11,950 nucleotides of DNA from DASVLX01 sp035552275. GTDB lineage: Bacteria; Actinomycetota; Actinomycetes; Mycobacteriales; Pseudonocardiaceae. The notes beneath the pieces are model-generated. The model saw only the letters and a program-made list of their open reading frames with translations, had not been told where the DNA came from and did no database searches. The DNA lies in contig DASZLR010000194.1 in the NCBI GenBank assembly GCA_035552275.1, positions 1 to 11,950 on the forward strand, given 5' to 3'. This document shows, piece after piece, positions 1-6,693 of the stretch; positions within the stretch are counted from its first letter, which is position 1; each line of letters starts with the position of its first letter. The position numbers were made by a program, and so were the translations under genes.

Positions 1-1604
1 TGCTGCAGCCGGACGCCCTTCTGACCGGAGTCGAGGAAGGCCTTGATCGCCATCTTCTTCGCCCGGTCAACGATGTTCTGGATCATGGCGCCGGAGTTGA
101 AGTCCTTGAAGTCCAGAACTTCCTTGTCACCGTTGGCGTACGTGACCTCGAGGAAGCGGTTGGCGTCATCCTCGGAGTACATCCGCTCGACGACCCGCTG
201 AATCATCCCGGCGCAGGTGGCCTCGCGGTTGCCCCCGTGCTCGGCGAGGTCCTCGGGGTGCAGCGGCAGGGTCGGCACGACGTACTTGCTGAAGATGTCT
301 CGCGCCGACTCGGCGTCGGGCCGCTCGACCTTGATCTTCACGTCCAGCCGGCCGGGCCGCAGGATGGCCGGGTCGATCATGTCCTCGCGGTTGGAGGCGC
401 CGATCACGATGACGTTCTCCAGCCCCTCCACGCCGTCGATCTCGGACAGCAGCTGGGGCACGATCGTCGTCTCCACGTCGGACGACACGCCCGAGCCACG
501 GGTCCGGAAGATCGAGTCCATCTCATCGAAGAACACGATCACCGGGGTGCCCTCGGACGCCTTCTCCCGAGCCCGCTGGAAGATCAGCCGGATGTGCCGC
601 TCGGTCTCGCCGACGAACTTGTTGAGCAGCTCCGGGCCCTTGATGTTGAGGAAGTACGACTTGGCCTGGCCGTCGTCGTCGCCCCTGGCCAGCGCGACCT
701 GCTTGGCCAGCGAGTTGGCGACCGCCTTGGCGATCAGCGTCTTGCCGCAGCCGGGCGGGCCGTAGAGCAGAACGCCCTTGGGTGGCCGCAACTTGTACTC
801 GGCGAACAGTTCCGAGTGCAGGAACGGCAGTTCCACCGCGTCGCGGATCTGCTCGATCTGCCGGAACAGGCCGCCGATGTCCTCGTAGCGGACGTCCGGC
901 ACCTCCTCCAGCACCAGGTCCTCGACCTCGGCCTTGGGCACCCGCTCGAAGGCGTAGCCGGCCTTGCCGTCCACGAGCAGTGAGTCGCCCGACTTGATCG
1001 GCACGTCGACCAGCGAGTCGGCCAGCCACACCACCCGCTCCTCGTCGGCGTGGCCGACGACCAGCGCGCGCAGCGGGCCGCCGTCGTCCAGCGCGGGCAA
1101 CACCTCGCGGAGGGTGCTGACCTCGCCGGTGCGCTCGAAGGAACATCCCTCGACCACGGTGAGCGCCTCGTTGAGCCGCACCGACTGGCCCACCCGCAGT
1201 TCCTCGCCCTCCACGGCCGGCGACACCGCCACCCGCATCCGCCGGCCCGAGGTGAACACGTCGACCGTGCTGTCCTCGTGGCGCTGCAGGAAAACGCCGT
1301 AGCCGCTGGGCGGCTGGGCGAGCCGGTCGACTTCCTCGCGCAAGGCGAGCAACTGCGCCCGCGCTTCGCGCAGCGTGTCGACGAGCTTGGCATTGCGCTC
1401 GGTGAGCTGGGCCACGCGCTCCGAGGCCTCGGCCAGCCGCTGCTCAAGCAGCCGGACATGCCGCGGAGACTCCGTCAGTTTCCTGCGCAGTAGGGTGACT
1501 TCTTCTTCCAGGAACCGGATCTGTGCGGACAACTCGGCGCTGCTCTGCCCGGCGTTGTGCTCGCTACCCTCATCGGGCCGGCTGCTGGGGCGGTCGTGCT
1601 GCAT
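1..1604 (-). CDS. arc: Proteasome-associated AAA ATPase Arc/Mpa (3' end beyond window)
   Basis: Hexameric ATPase that recognises pupylated proteins, unfolds them and feeds them into the actinobacterial 20S proteasome in the cytosol. The 534 visible residues show the full family layout. A coiled coil lies at about residues 21-97 (the Pup-binding part in the family), followed by a double OB-fold region to about 245. The AAA module has Walker A GPPGCGKT at 282-289, Walker B VIVFFDEMDS near 354-363, a GASNRED sensor segment and the RPGRLD region near 415. The family is about 590-610 residues long, so roughly 50-70 C-terminal residues, including the proteasome-docking tail, lie off the left edge. 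The ATG start at 1604 has GGAGG 10 nt upstream. In other actinobacteria dop, pup and prcBA lie downstream, which here would be outside the window. The gene diverges from the membrane-protein cluster. Confidence 0.97.
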   Translation of the reverse strand, partial: MQHDRPSSRPDEGSEHNAGQSSAELSAQIRFLEEEVTLLRRKLTESPRHVRLLEQRLAEASERVAQLTERNAKLVDTLREARAQLLALREEVDRLAQPPSGYGVFLQRHEDSTVDVFTSGRRMRVAVSPAVEGEELRVGQSVRLNEALTVVEGCSFERTGEVSTLREVLPALDDGGPLRALVVGHADEERVVWLADSLVDVPIKSGDSLLVDGKAGYAFERVPKAEVEDLVLEEVPDVRYEDIGGLFRQIEQIRDAVELPFLHSELFAEYKLRPPKGVLLYGPPGCGKTLIAKAVANSLAKQVALARGDDDGQAKSYFLNIKGPELLNKFVGETERHIRLIFQRAREKASEGTPVIVFFDEMDSIFRTRGSGVSSDVETTIVPQLLSEIDGVEGLENVIVIGASNREDMIDPAILRPGRLDVKIKVERPDAESARDIFSKYVVPTLPLHPEDLAEHGGNREATCAGMIQRVVERMYSEDDANRFLEVTYANGDKEVLDFKDFNSGAMIQNIVDRAKKMAIKAFLDSGQKGVRLQ

Positions 1605-1614
1605 TAGGCACCAT

Positions 1615-1619
1615 CCTCC
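1615..1619 (-). promoter_or_regulatory. Shine-Dalgarno of arc
   Basis: On the minus strand GGAGG precedes the ATG at 1604 with a 10-nt spacer. An out-of-frame ATGGTG sits between them, so the in-frame ATG at 1604 is the start that agrees with the reading frame. Confidence 0.6.
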
Positions 1620-1831
1620 CGCGGTCGTGTCCTCCACGGTACAGGCGATCACCGACAATTGGGGTAACCAAATCGCCGCTATCCGCGTCCCACCGGCACA
1701 AACGTCCAATTGGCGAGACGCGCACTGTCATCCCGGCGCAACATCGAACCGATCACCCGCTACCGTCCGTCCAGGATGGCCGGTAGCCGCTGGTCCAACC
1801 GGTGTTCACCGCCGTGACATCTCTCACACGA

Positions 1832-1844
1832 ATGTTGGCAACAT
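1832..1844. promoter_or_regulatory. 13-nt perfect palindrome, candidate operator
   Basis: ATGTTG-G-CAACAT is a perfect inverted repeat (6 bp arms, one central base) about 150 nt upstream of the first cluster gene. Its size and symmetry resemble a binding site for a dimeric regulator. It could also be chance; no second copy was noticed in the window. Confidence 0.3.
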
Positions 1845-1982
1845 GCCTGGCGCGTCCACACCGGGCGCGGTCAGGTTACGAATCGGTGCCATTGCCCGCA
1901 CATCGGCCAGCGCGCGGCGCGGGGTCTCTGCCATGATCGGGCGCGCGTGGCCGGGCGCCGCAGCCGCGGCGCCCAAGAGATC

Positions 1983-1988
1983 GAGGGG
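1983..1988 (+). promoter_or_regulatory. Shine-Dalgarno fixing the GTG start at 1996
   Basis: GAGGGG lies 7 nt before the GTG at 1996. It selects this start over upstream in-frame starts reaching back to 1375, which would add about 200 residues with no family resemblance. Confidence 0.7.
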
Positions 1989-1995
1989 ATCCGTC

Positions 1996-3306
1996 GTGAC
2001 CTACCCTCCCCAGCCGCCCGGACCGTCCGGGCCGGGGCCCTACGGCGCACAGCCGGGCGGCTACGGTCAGCAGCCGGGCGAATACGGCCGACCCGGTTAT
2101 GGCCAACCGGGCTACGGACCGCAGGGACCCGGACAGCCCGGCTACCCGCAACCCGGATACGGCCAGCCCGGTCAGGCCGGTCAGGCCACACCGCCGGGCG
2201 GCTTCGGGCAGCCCGGTTATGGCGGATTCGGCGGCCCACCACCGAAGAAGAGCCGCAAGGGCCTGGTCATCGGGCTGATCATCGCGCTGGTGGTGGTCCT
2301 CGGCGGCGGCGTCGGCGCGTATTTCGCCTTCTTCCGCGGCCACGGCACGCCGACCGCGACCACGGGCGGAAACCCCGGCGGCAGCACCGATCCACTGGCC
2401 GATCGCGGCACCATCGACCCCTGCGGCGCGTTCACGCCGACGACGTTCAGCGGCGTCGGCTCGGCGCTGATCGTGCCGGCGGGCTTCTTCATGTGCGACG
2501 CGACCGTCACCGCCCAGGATTCGAGCGACAGCGCCGACGTCTACGCCGACTTCAGCGCTGACCTCAATATCTCGCAGCACGACCCGACCGTGGTCACCAT
2601 CACCAACCAGGGCTCGCTGCGCGTCGTCAAGCAGAAGGACCGCACCAGCAACCAGGGCTGCGACGCCGACGTGTATGTGACCGACAGCGAACTGGTCGCC
2701 GTGCGGGTGCGGCCCAGCAGCGGCAACACCGGCAACCTGGATCTGTGCGGAATGGCCGACGCGGCGGTGAACGCGCTGGTTCCCGCGCTGGCCAAGCACA
2801 CCCTCAAACACCTCGACTACCCGACCGGCTCGCTGGCCGCGGTCAACTCGTGCTCGGTGCTCGACCCGTCGGAGGTCGCCGGCGCGCTCGGCGGCACCGG
2901 GATCGTGGCGCACCCGTATCCGGGCAGCCACAAGTGTTCCTGGGGCGTCGGCCAGCAGACCGACACCAGCAAGCCCAACGTCTACTTCTTCGAACTGCTC
3001 GCCACCCGGCCGGACAACGTGTCGGGCACCCAGGGCGGCAACGAACTGCCGATCATCGGCCGGGACACCTTCGTCTATCCCAGCAGCGCCACCCAGTCCA
3101 ACGGCTCGCTGGGCGAGTGCTACGCCGACACCGCGGTGAAGACGTGGAAGAACTGGCCGGGCACGGTGGTCAGTTCGGTGCCGCAGACATTCATCGAGTA
3201 CGCCGAGGTGGACGCGACCGTGACCGGCACCTCGGCGCAGGCCTGCCAAGCGGCCACCACGCTCGCCGGCAAGGCGTGGGCGAACCTGCCGCCACCGGCC
3301 TCCTGA
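1996..3306 (+). CDS. Type II membrane protein: PGQ-rich tail, one TM helix, duplicated eight-cysteine ectodomain (type A)
   Basis: A 436-residue protein of unknown function. Residues 1-82 are a Pro/Gly/Gln/Tyr-rich low-complexity tail starting MTYPPQPP with repeated YGQPG units. Residues KKSRKG precede a single membrane helix at about 89-112, which predicts tail inside and C-terminus outside. The ectodomain has exactly eight cysteines (C143, C167, C222, C251; C286, C314, C375, C417). They form two four-cysteine halves, the first opening with TIDPCGAF and the second with VNSCSVLD. Each half loosely resembles the DUF3558 actinobacterial envelope family (tentative). The closest relative in view is the protein at 4354-5673, with shared ITNQG, AGRDTF-like, IEY and W(A/P)-LPP stretches. 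The GTG start is chosen from the Shine-Dalgarno and from the shared N-terminus of the cluster. A hairpin with a T-run follows the stop. Confidence 0.88.
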   Translation: MTYPPQPPGPSGPGPYGAQPGGYGQQPGEYGRPGYGQPGYGPQGPGQPGYPQPGYGQPGQAGQATPPGGFGQPGYGGFGGPPPKKSRKGLVIGLIIALVVVLGGGVGAYFAFFRGHGTPTATTGGNPGGSTDPLADRGTIDPCGAFTPTTFSGVGSALIVPAGFFMCDATVTAQDSSDSADVYADFSADLNISQHDPTVVTITNQGSLRVVKQKDRTSNQGCDADVYVTDSELVAVRVRPSSGNTGNLDLCGMADAAVNALVPALAKHTLKHLDYPTGSLAAVNSCSVLDPSEVAGALGGTGIVAHPYPGSHKCSWGVGQQTDTSKPNVYFFELLATRPDNVSGTQGGNELPIIGRDTFVYPSSATQSNGSLGECYADTAVKTWKNWPGTVVSSVPQTFIEYAEVDATVTGTSAQACQAATTLAGKAWANLPPPAS

Positions 3307-3325
3307 CGATCGTTCTTCACCCACT

Positions 3326-3350
3326 GCCCCAACCGGGGCGCACGATTTTT
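3326..3350 (+). terminator. Possible intrinsic terminator after the first cluster gene
   Basis: GCCCC-AACC-GGGGC (3326-3339) makes a short GC stem with a 4-nt loop, followed six bases later by five Ts (3346-3350). It starts 19 nt after the stop codon. The stem is only 5 bp and the T-run is offset, so it may attenuate rather than fully stop transcription into the next gene. Confidence 0.42.
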
Positions 3351-3400
3351 CCGGTTCGACGTACCGGCGGGTGAGCCGGATGGCACTATCTGCACGCAGC

Positions 3401-3432
3401 CTCATTCCGATCAACGCTCATTCCGATCAACG
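3401..3432 (+). repeat. Perfect 16-bp tandem direct repeat
   Basis: CTCATTCCGATCAACG occurs twice head to tail (3401-3416 and 3417-3432), immediately before the ribosome binding site of the second cluster gene. It lies in the untranslated leader just after a CACTAT/TATCTG stretch (3384-3391) that could be a -10 region. It may be a regulator site, or a recent slippage duplication. Confidence 0.9.
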
Positions 3433-3435
3433 AAA

Positions 3436-3443
3436 AGGTGGGG
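3436..3443 (+). promoter_or_regulatory. Shine-Dalgarno deciding the GTG start at 3450
   Basis: AGGTGGGG lies 6 nt before the GTG at 3450. An in-frame GTG at 3438 is inside this purine-rich motif, so it is unlikely to be the start. Starting at 3450 yields the family N-terminus VTYPPQP. Confidence 0.65.
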
Positions 3444-3449
3444 ACGACG

Positions 3450-4313
3450 GTGACCTACCCGCCGCAGCCCGGTCAGCCCGAGCAGCCGAACCCCTACGGC
3501 CAGCAGCCCGGCTACGGTCAGCCCGCACCGGGCCAGCCGACGCCGGATCAGCAGATGCCCGGACAGCAGCCAGGACAGGCGATGCCAGGGCAGCCCGCGC
3601 CAGGGCAGCCGCCCTACGGCCAGCCGGGCCAGCCGCCGTATGGTCAACCGGGCCAACCGGGTCAGCCGCCCTACGGTCAGCCGGGCCAGCAGCCGCCGCC
3701 CGGCTACGGCACCCCGCCCGGCGGCTTCGGCCAGCCCGGCTACGGCGGTTTTCCCCCGCCACCGCCCAGGAAGCCCAACATGGGCCTGATCATCGGCATC
3801 ATCGTCGCCGCGGTGGTCGTGCTCGGCGGCGGCATCACCGGCATCGTGCTGGCCTCGGGCAGTGGGCACCACGCCAACAGCAGCAACACCAGCGCCGGCA
3901 CCGGCACGCCCACCCCCACGGACACCACCGACGCCGGCGGTGACACCGGCTCGACCGACACCGGCGGCTCGGGTTCCGGCTCCTACGACAGCCCCGACTC
4001 GCTGGTGAACGCCTACGTCGACTCGGTCAACAGTCAGTCCCAGCCACCCTCCCAAATCATGTGCGACACCTCTTCCGGCGGTGGAACGCAGCTTCCGTCC
4101 GGAATGCCGTCCATGCCCGCCGGCACCAGCGTGTCCGCCAGCGCAGCCGGACCGGCGACGGTGAACGGCGACTCGGCGACCGCGACGGTCAACATGGCGA
4201 TCAACATGGGCGGCACGCAGTCGACCGTGCCGATGAACCTGGACATGTCCAACAGCGGCGGCGGCTGGTGCATCAGCAACATGAATCAGGGCACGCCCAA
4301 CATCGGCGGCTGA
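3450..4313 (+). CDS. Type II membrane protein: PGQ-rich tail, one TM helix, two-cysteine ectodomain (type B)
   Basis: A 287-residue protein of unknown function. The tail (1-110) is the longest in the cluster and includes three copies of QPPYGQPG at residues 53-79. RKPN precedes a membrane helix at about 112-135, again predicting N-inside. A Gly/Ser/Thr/Asp-rich linker (about 136-178) leads to a domain of about 105 residues starting YDSPDSLVNAYVDSVNSQ. That opening helix is typical of NTF2-like/DUF4878-type domains (tentative), followed by strands with alternating Val, Ala and Met. The only two cysteines, C205 (QIMCDTS) and C274 (GGWCISN), match the pair in the protein at 6694-7398 and probably form a disulfide outside the membrane. 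A GTG at 3438 is the alternative start. The next gene follows after 40 nt, so the two are probably cotranscribed. Confidence 0.87.
   Translation: MTYPPQPGQPEQPNPYGQQPGYGQPAPGQPTPDQQMPGQQPGQAMPGQPAPGQPPYGQPGQPPYGQPGQPGQPPYGQPGQQPPPGYGTPPGGFGQPGYGGFPPPPPRKPNMGLIIGIIVAAVVVLGGGITGIVLASGSGHHANSSNTSAGTGTPTPTDTTDAGGDTGSTDTGGSGSGSYDSPDSLVNAYVDSVNSQSQPPSQIMCDTSSGGGTQLPSGMPSMPAGTSVSASAAGPATVNGDSATATVNMAINMGGTQSTVPMNLDMSNSGGGWCISNMNQGTPNIGG
3606..3686 (+). repeat. In-frame repeats encoding QPPYGQPG (three copies)
   Basis: Three copies of an 8-residue unit lie within the cytoplasmic tail: two adjacent, then a QPG insertion, then a third. Synonymous codons differ between copies (tac/tat, ggc/ggt, ccg/ccc), so the repeat is older or under protein-level selection rather than a fresh DNA duplication. 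Confidence 0.75.
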
Positions 4314-4353
4314 GACATCGGCAGACAGCGGCTAAGAAACTGGCAGCGAAGCG

Positions 4354-5673
4354 ATGAGCTATCCACCCCAGCCACCCGGCGGTCCATACGGGCCGCCGGG
4401 TGGCTGGGGCCAGCCCGGTAATCAACAGCCCGGTGCTCGGCAGTCCGGCTATGGGCAACCTGGCTATGGACAGCCGAACGTCGGGCCGCAACAGCCGCCG
4501 GGCGGGTTCGGCTATCCGCCCGGCGGATTTCCGCCGCCTGGCGGATTCCCGCCACCGCCCGCGCCGAAGAAGAAGCGGACCGGCCTGGTGGTCCTGACCG
4601 TGATCGCGGTCCTGGTCGTGCTCGGCGGCGGCACGGGCCTGTACTTCGCATTGTCCGGCGGAACGCCCAGCGCCGGAAAGGGCGGCGGCGCAGGGAGTTC
4701 CGCCGGTTCTGGCGCCAGCCAGCTCAGCTTCGGTGATCTCCACACCATCGACCCGTGCGGTCTCTTTCCGGCGGCCAGCTTCGCCACCAAGGCGTACACC
4801 AGCCCGGACACCAAGCAACTCGAGGTCCAGATCGCCCCGTCGGATTTCACCGACTGCGCCATCGCGGTGACCCTGCCGGGCGACACCGGCATCGTGGACA
4901 TCACCAGCACGCTCGGCGCCGGCATTGACCTGAGCAAGCTCGATTCGAGTAAGTACGCCATCACCAACCAAGGCCAGCTCAAGACCGTCAAGCCAACGAC
5001 GCAGGCCGACCAGCAGTGCGAGGAATACAGTGTGCTGCCCGATCGGACCTATGTGGACATCACCGCGAAGCCACGCAACTCCCAGGCCAGCAGCGCGAAC
5101 TTCTGCGCGTTCGCGGACCTCGCCGCCGCCGACGTCGCCGGCGCGGTCAACCAGCACGTGCCGCACCTGCCGGCCTATCCGGCGAACTCGGCCGGCAGCC
5201 TCGACTCCTGTTCGCTGACCACGACCGCGGTGGCGTCGGCGGCGCTGGGACAGTCCGGAATCACGCCACAACCCGGACCGGGCAACCATTCCTGCGATTA
5301 CGGCCTGTCGGCTGCCGGGCAGCTCGGAAACTGGGCGTACGTGAGCACGGACCTCACGAATCTGGCCCTACAGCCGGATTCGCAGTCCGGCATGAACGAA
5401 TCCACGTTGGCCGGCCGGGACACCTTCACCAGCGGCACGGCCGGCGACGGCGGGCCCAGCTACTGCGAGGTGGAGACGGCGGTGCACGACTGGAAGCCGT
5501 GGACCGGCGCGATCAACGAGTTCCAGGGGCTTCCATCGGACCCGGCGCCGACCAACGAGCTGATCGAATACGTGTCGGTTTCCGTGCAGGCCACCGGAAG
5601 TCTGGATCAGGTGTGCGGAGAAGCGCAGCAGATCGCCGGCAGCGCCTGGCCCAAGCTGCCCCCGACATCCTGA
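4354..5673 (+). CDS. Type II membrane protein: PGQ-rich tail, one TM helix, duplicated eight-cysteine ectodomain (type A')
   Basis: A 439-residue paralogue of the first cluster protein. The tail (1-70) begins MSYPPQPPGG and ends in runs of PPGGF, then PKKKRTG and a membrane helix at about 77-99. The ectodomain again has eight cysteines: C135, C168, C222, C251, C286, C314, C371, C421. Four of these fall at the same residue numbers as in the paralogue. Shared stretches include TIDPCG, ITNQGQL, SCS-L, AGRDTF and IEYVSV-like segments, and W-LPP at the end. The two halves look like a tandem duplication of a four-cysteine module (DUF3558-like, tentative). The ATG at 4354 is the only start giving the family N-terminus, although upstream AGCGAAGCG is a poor Shine-Dalgarno. 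Only 17 nt separate it from the cyclophilin gene, which implies an operon. Confidence 0.88.
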   Translation: MSYPPQPPGGPYGPPGGWGQPGNQQPGARQSGYGQPGYGQPNVGPQQPPGGFGYPPGGFPPPGGFPPPPAPKKKRTGLVVLTVIAVLVVLGGGTGLYFALSGGTPSAGKGGGAGSSAGSGASQLSFGDLHTIDPCGLFPAASFATKAYTSPDTKQLEVQIAPSDFTDCAIAVTLPGDTGIVDITSTLGAGIDLSKLDSSKYAITNQGQLKTVKPTTQADQQCEEYSVLPDRTYVDITAKPRNSQASSANFCAFADLAAADVAGAVNQHVPHLPAYPANSAGSLDSCSLTTTAVASAALGQSGITPQPGPGNHSCDYGLSAAGQLGNWAYVSTDLTNLALQPDSQSGMNESTLAGRDTFTSGTAGDGGPSYCEVETAVHDWKPWTGAINEFQGLPSDPAPTNELIEYVSVSVQATGSLDQVCGEAQQIAGSAWPKLPPTS

Positions 5674-5690
5674 CCAGAACGGACACCACG

Positions 5691-6599
5691 TTGAGCTATC
5701 CGCCGCAGCAACCGCCCGGCCCGCAGTGGCAACCGAACCTCGGCGCGCCGCCGAACCCGGTCGGCCCGAGTCCTGGCGGACCGCCGCGCCACACCAGCAC
5801 CGTGGTCCTGGTCCTGCTGATCGTGGGCGCGCTGGTACTGGTCGGCGGGATCGTGCTGGCGGTGGTGCTGACCTCCGGCGGCGGCCACGGCGGCGGCCTC
5901 GCCGTGCAGATCCCGACCACGGCCGCCCCGTCGGCGGTGCAGACCAACGGAGTCAGTGCCGGCCCGTGCAAGTACACCGCGACCCCGCAGACCCCGGCTC
6001 CGTCCGGCAAGGAAGTCGGCCTGCCCGACGACCCCTATCCGACGCCCTCGACCGGCACCGTGACGGTCACCCTGCACACCAATCTCGGCGACATCCCGCT
6101 GGCGCTGGATCGCGCCGAGGCTCCGTGCACCGTGCAGAGCTTCCTGCACCTGGCGTCCAGCAAGTTCTTCGACAGCACCAGCTGCCACCGGGAAACCGCG
6201 TATCCGACGCTGAAAGTGTTGCAGTGCGGCGATCCGACCGGCGAGGGAACCGGCGGTCCGGGTTACGTGATTCCCGACGAGAAGCCGACCGGTCTCCGGC
6301 CCGCGCAGACCAATGCCGGTGATCCGCCGGCGTCGGTCTATCCACGTGGGACGATCGCGATGGCCAACACCGGCCAGCCCAACACCGGCGGCAGCCAGTT
6401 CTTCCTGGTTTACGGCGACTCGCAACTTCCCCCGGACTACACCATTTTCGGCGCCGTGAGCCCGGCTGGACTGACCACAATGGACACGATCACGGCCAAC
6501 GGCATCACCCCCGGCACCGACCCGTCCACCGGCCAGACCAGCGATCAGGACGGCAAGCCCAGGCAAACCGTCACCATCGAGCAGGCTCAGGTTGGTTGA
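5691..6599 (+). CDS. Membrane-anchored cyclophilin-type peptidyl-prolyl cis-trans isomerase
   Basis: A 302-residue protein expected to interconvert cis and trans X-Pro bonds outside the membrane. A short tail opening LSYPPQQPPG (about 36 residues) is followed by a membrane helix at about 37-60, a linker, and a cyclophilin domain at about 122-300. Family residues visible are the catalytic arginine R167 (SCHRET), Q178 in LQCGDP, the GTGGPGY loop, MANTG, GGSQFF (Q236, F238) and DYTIFG. By alignment to human CypA, Trp121 is replaced by Gln245 and His126 by Tyr250, so cyclosporin binding should be weak. It resembles the membrane PpiB type of mycobacteria. The start is TTG at 5691, chosen because it reproduces the N-terminus of the neighbouring genes. 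No strong Shine-Dalgarno is visible, so translation may be coupled to the gene 17 nt upstream. Confidence 0.93.
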   Translation: MSYPPQQPPGPQWQPNLGAPPNPVGPSPGGPPRHTSTVVLVLLIVGALVLVGGIVLAVVLTSGGGHGGGLAVQIPTTAAPSAVQTNGVSAGPCKYTATPQTPAPSGKEVGLPDDPYPTPSTGTVTVTLHTNLGDIPLALDRAEAPCTVQSFLHLASSKFFDSTSCHRETAYPTLKVLQCGDPTGEGTGGPGYVIPDEKPTGLRPAQTNAGDPPASVYPRGTIAMANTGQPNTGGSQFFLVYGDSQLPPDYTIFGAVSPAGLTTMDTITANGITPGTDPSTGQTSDQDGKPRQTVTIEQAQVG

Positions 6600-6632
6600 C
6601 CTGCTGTGCATGCCGACTTTCGTGATTCGGCC

Positions 6633-6660
6633 TTCACAGCCGCACCAGTCCTGCCATGAT
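6633..6660 (+). promoter_or_regulatory. Candidate promoter of the fifth cluster gene
   Basis: TTCACA (6633-6638) and CATGAT (6655-6660) are 16 nt apart, and TGC directly precedes the second box in an extended -10 manner. A start near 6667 would leave a leader of about 27 nt holding the AGGGGAA ribosome site (6681-6687). The same GCCATGAT octamer occurs upstream of the first cluster gene (1930-1937). Confidence 0.33.
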
Positions 6661-6693
6661 GCGGGGCAACAGAGCGAGACAGGGGAATCGGAC

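Larger units (their letters stand above)
1605..1995. promoter_or_regulatory. Divergent intergenic region between arc and the membrane-protein cluster
   Basis: This 391-nt stretch separates two divergent genes and should hold both promoters. I see no gene in it: frames open through it are extensions of neighbouring reading frames. Base composition is less GC-rich around 1640-1720, where CAATTGG occurs twice (1656-1662 and 1707-1713). A 13-nt palindrome lies at 1832-1844. A CATGAT hexamer at 1932-1937 could be a -10 box for the plus-strand cluster, but I find no convincing -35 at the right spacing. No clear promoter for arc could be assigned. Confidence 0.5.

Noticed and set aside
237..1493. 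Plus-strand open frames opposite arc
   Set aside because: Arc motifs are continuous on the minus strand throughout. The plus-strand translations have no domain and skewed composition.
1656..1713. Two CAATTGG copies as paired operators
   Set aside because: Each is essentially a short palindromic hexamer with one extra base, 51 nt apart, with no promoter element I can tie them to. Chance is adequate.
1375..1995. Upstream extension of the first cluster protein by about 200 residues
   Set aside because: The extension crosses arc on the other strand and the intergenic region. The GTG at 1996 has a good Shine-Dalgarno and gives the N-terminus shared by the cluster.
3606..3686. CRISPR-like or tandem DNA repeat array
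   Set aside because: The periodicity is in the protein (QPPYGQPG), units are adjacent without spacers, and copies differ at synonymous positions.
5016..5690. Upstream extension of the cyclophilin reading frame
   Set aside because: It lies out of frame within the type A' gene, whose eight-cysteine protein is clearly real. The TTG at 5691 restores the family N-terminus.
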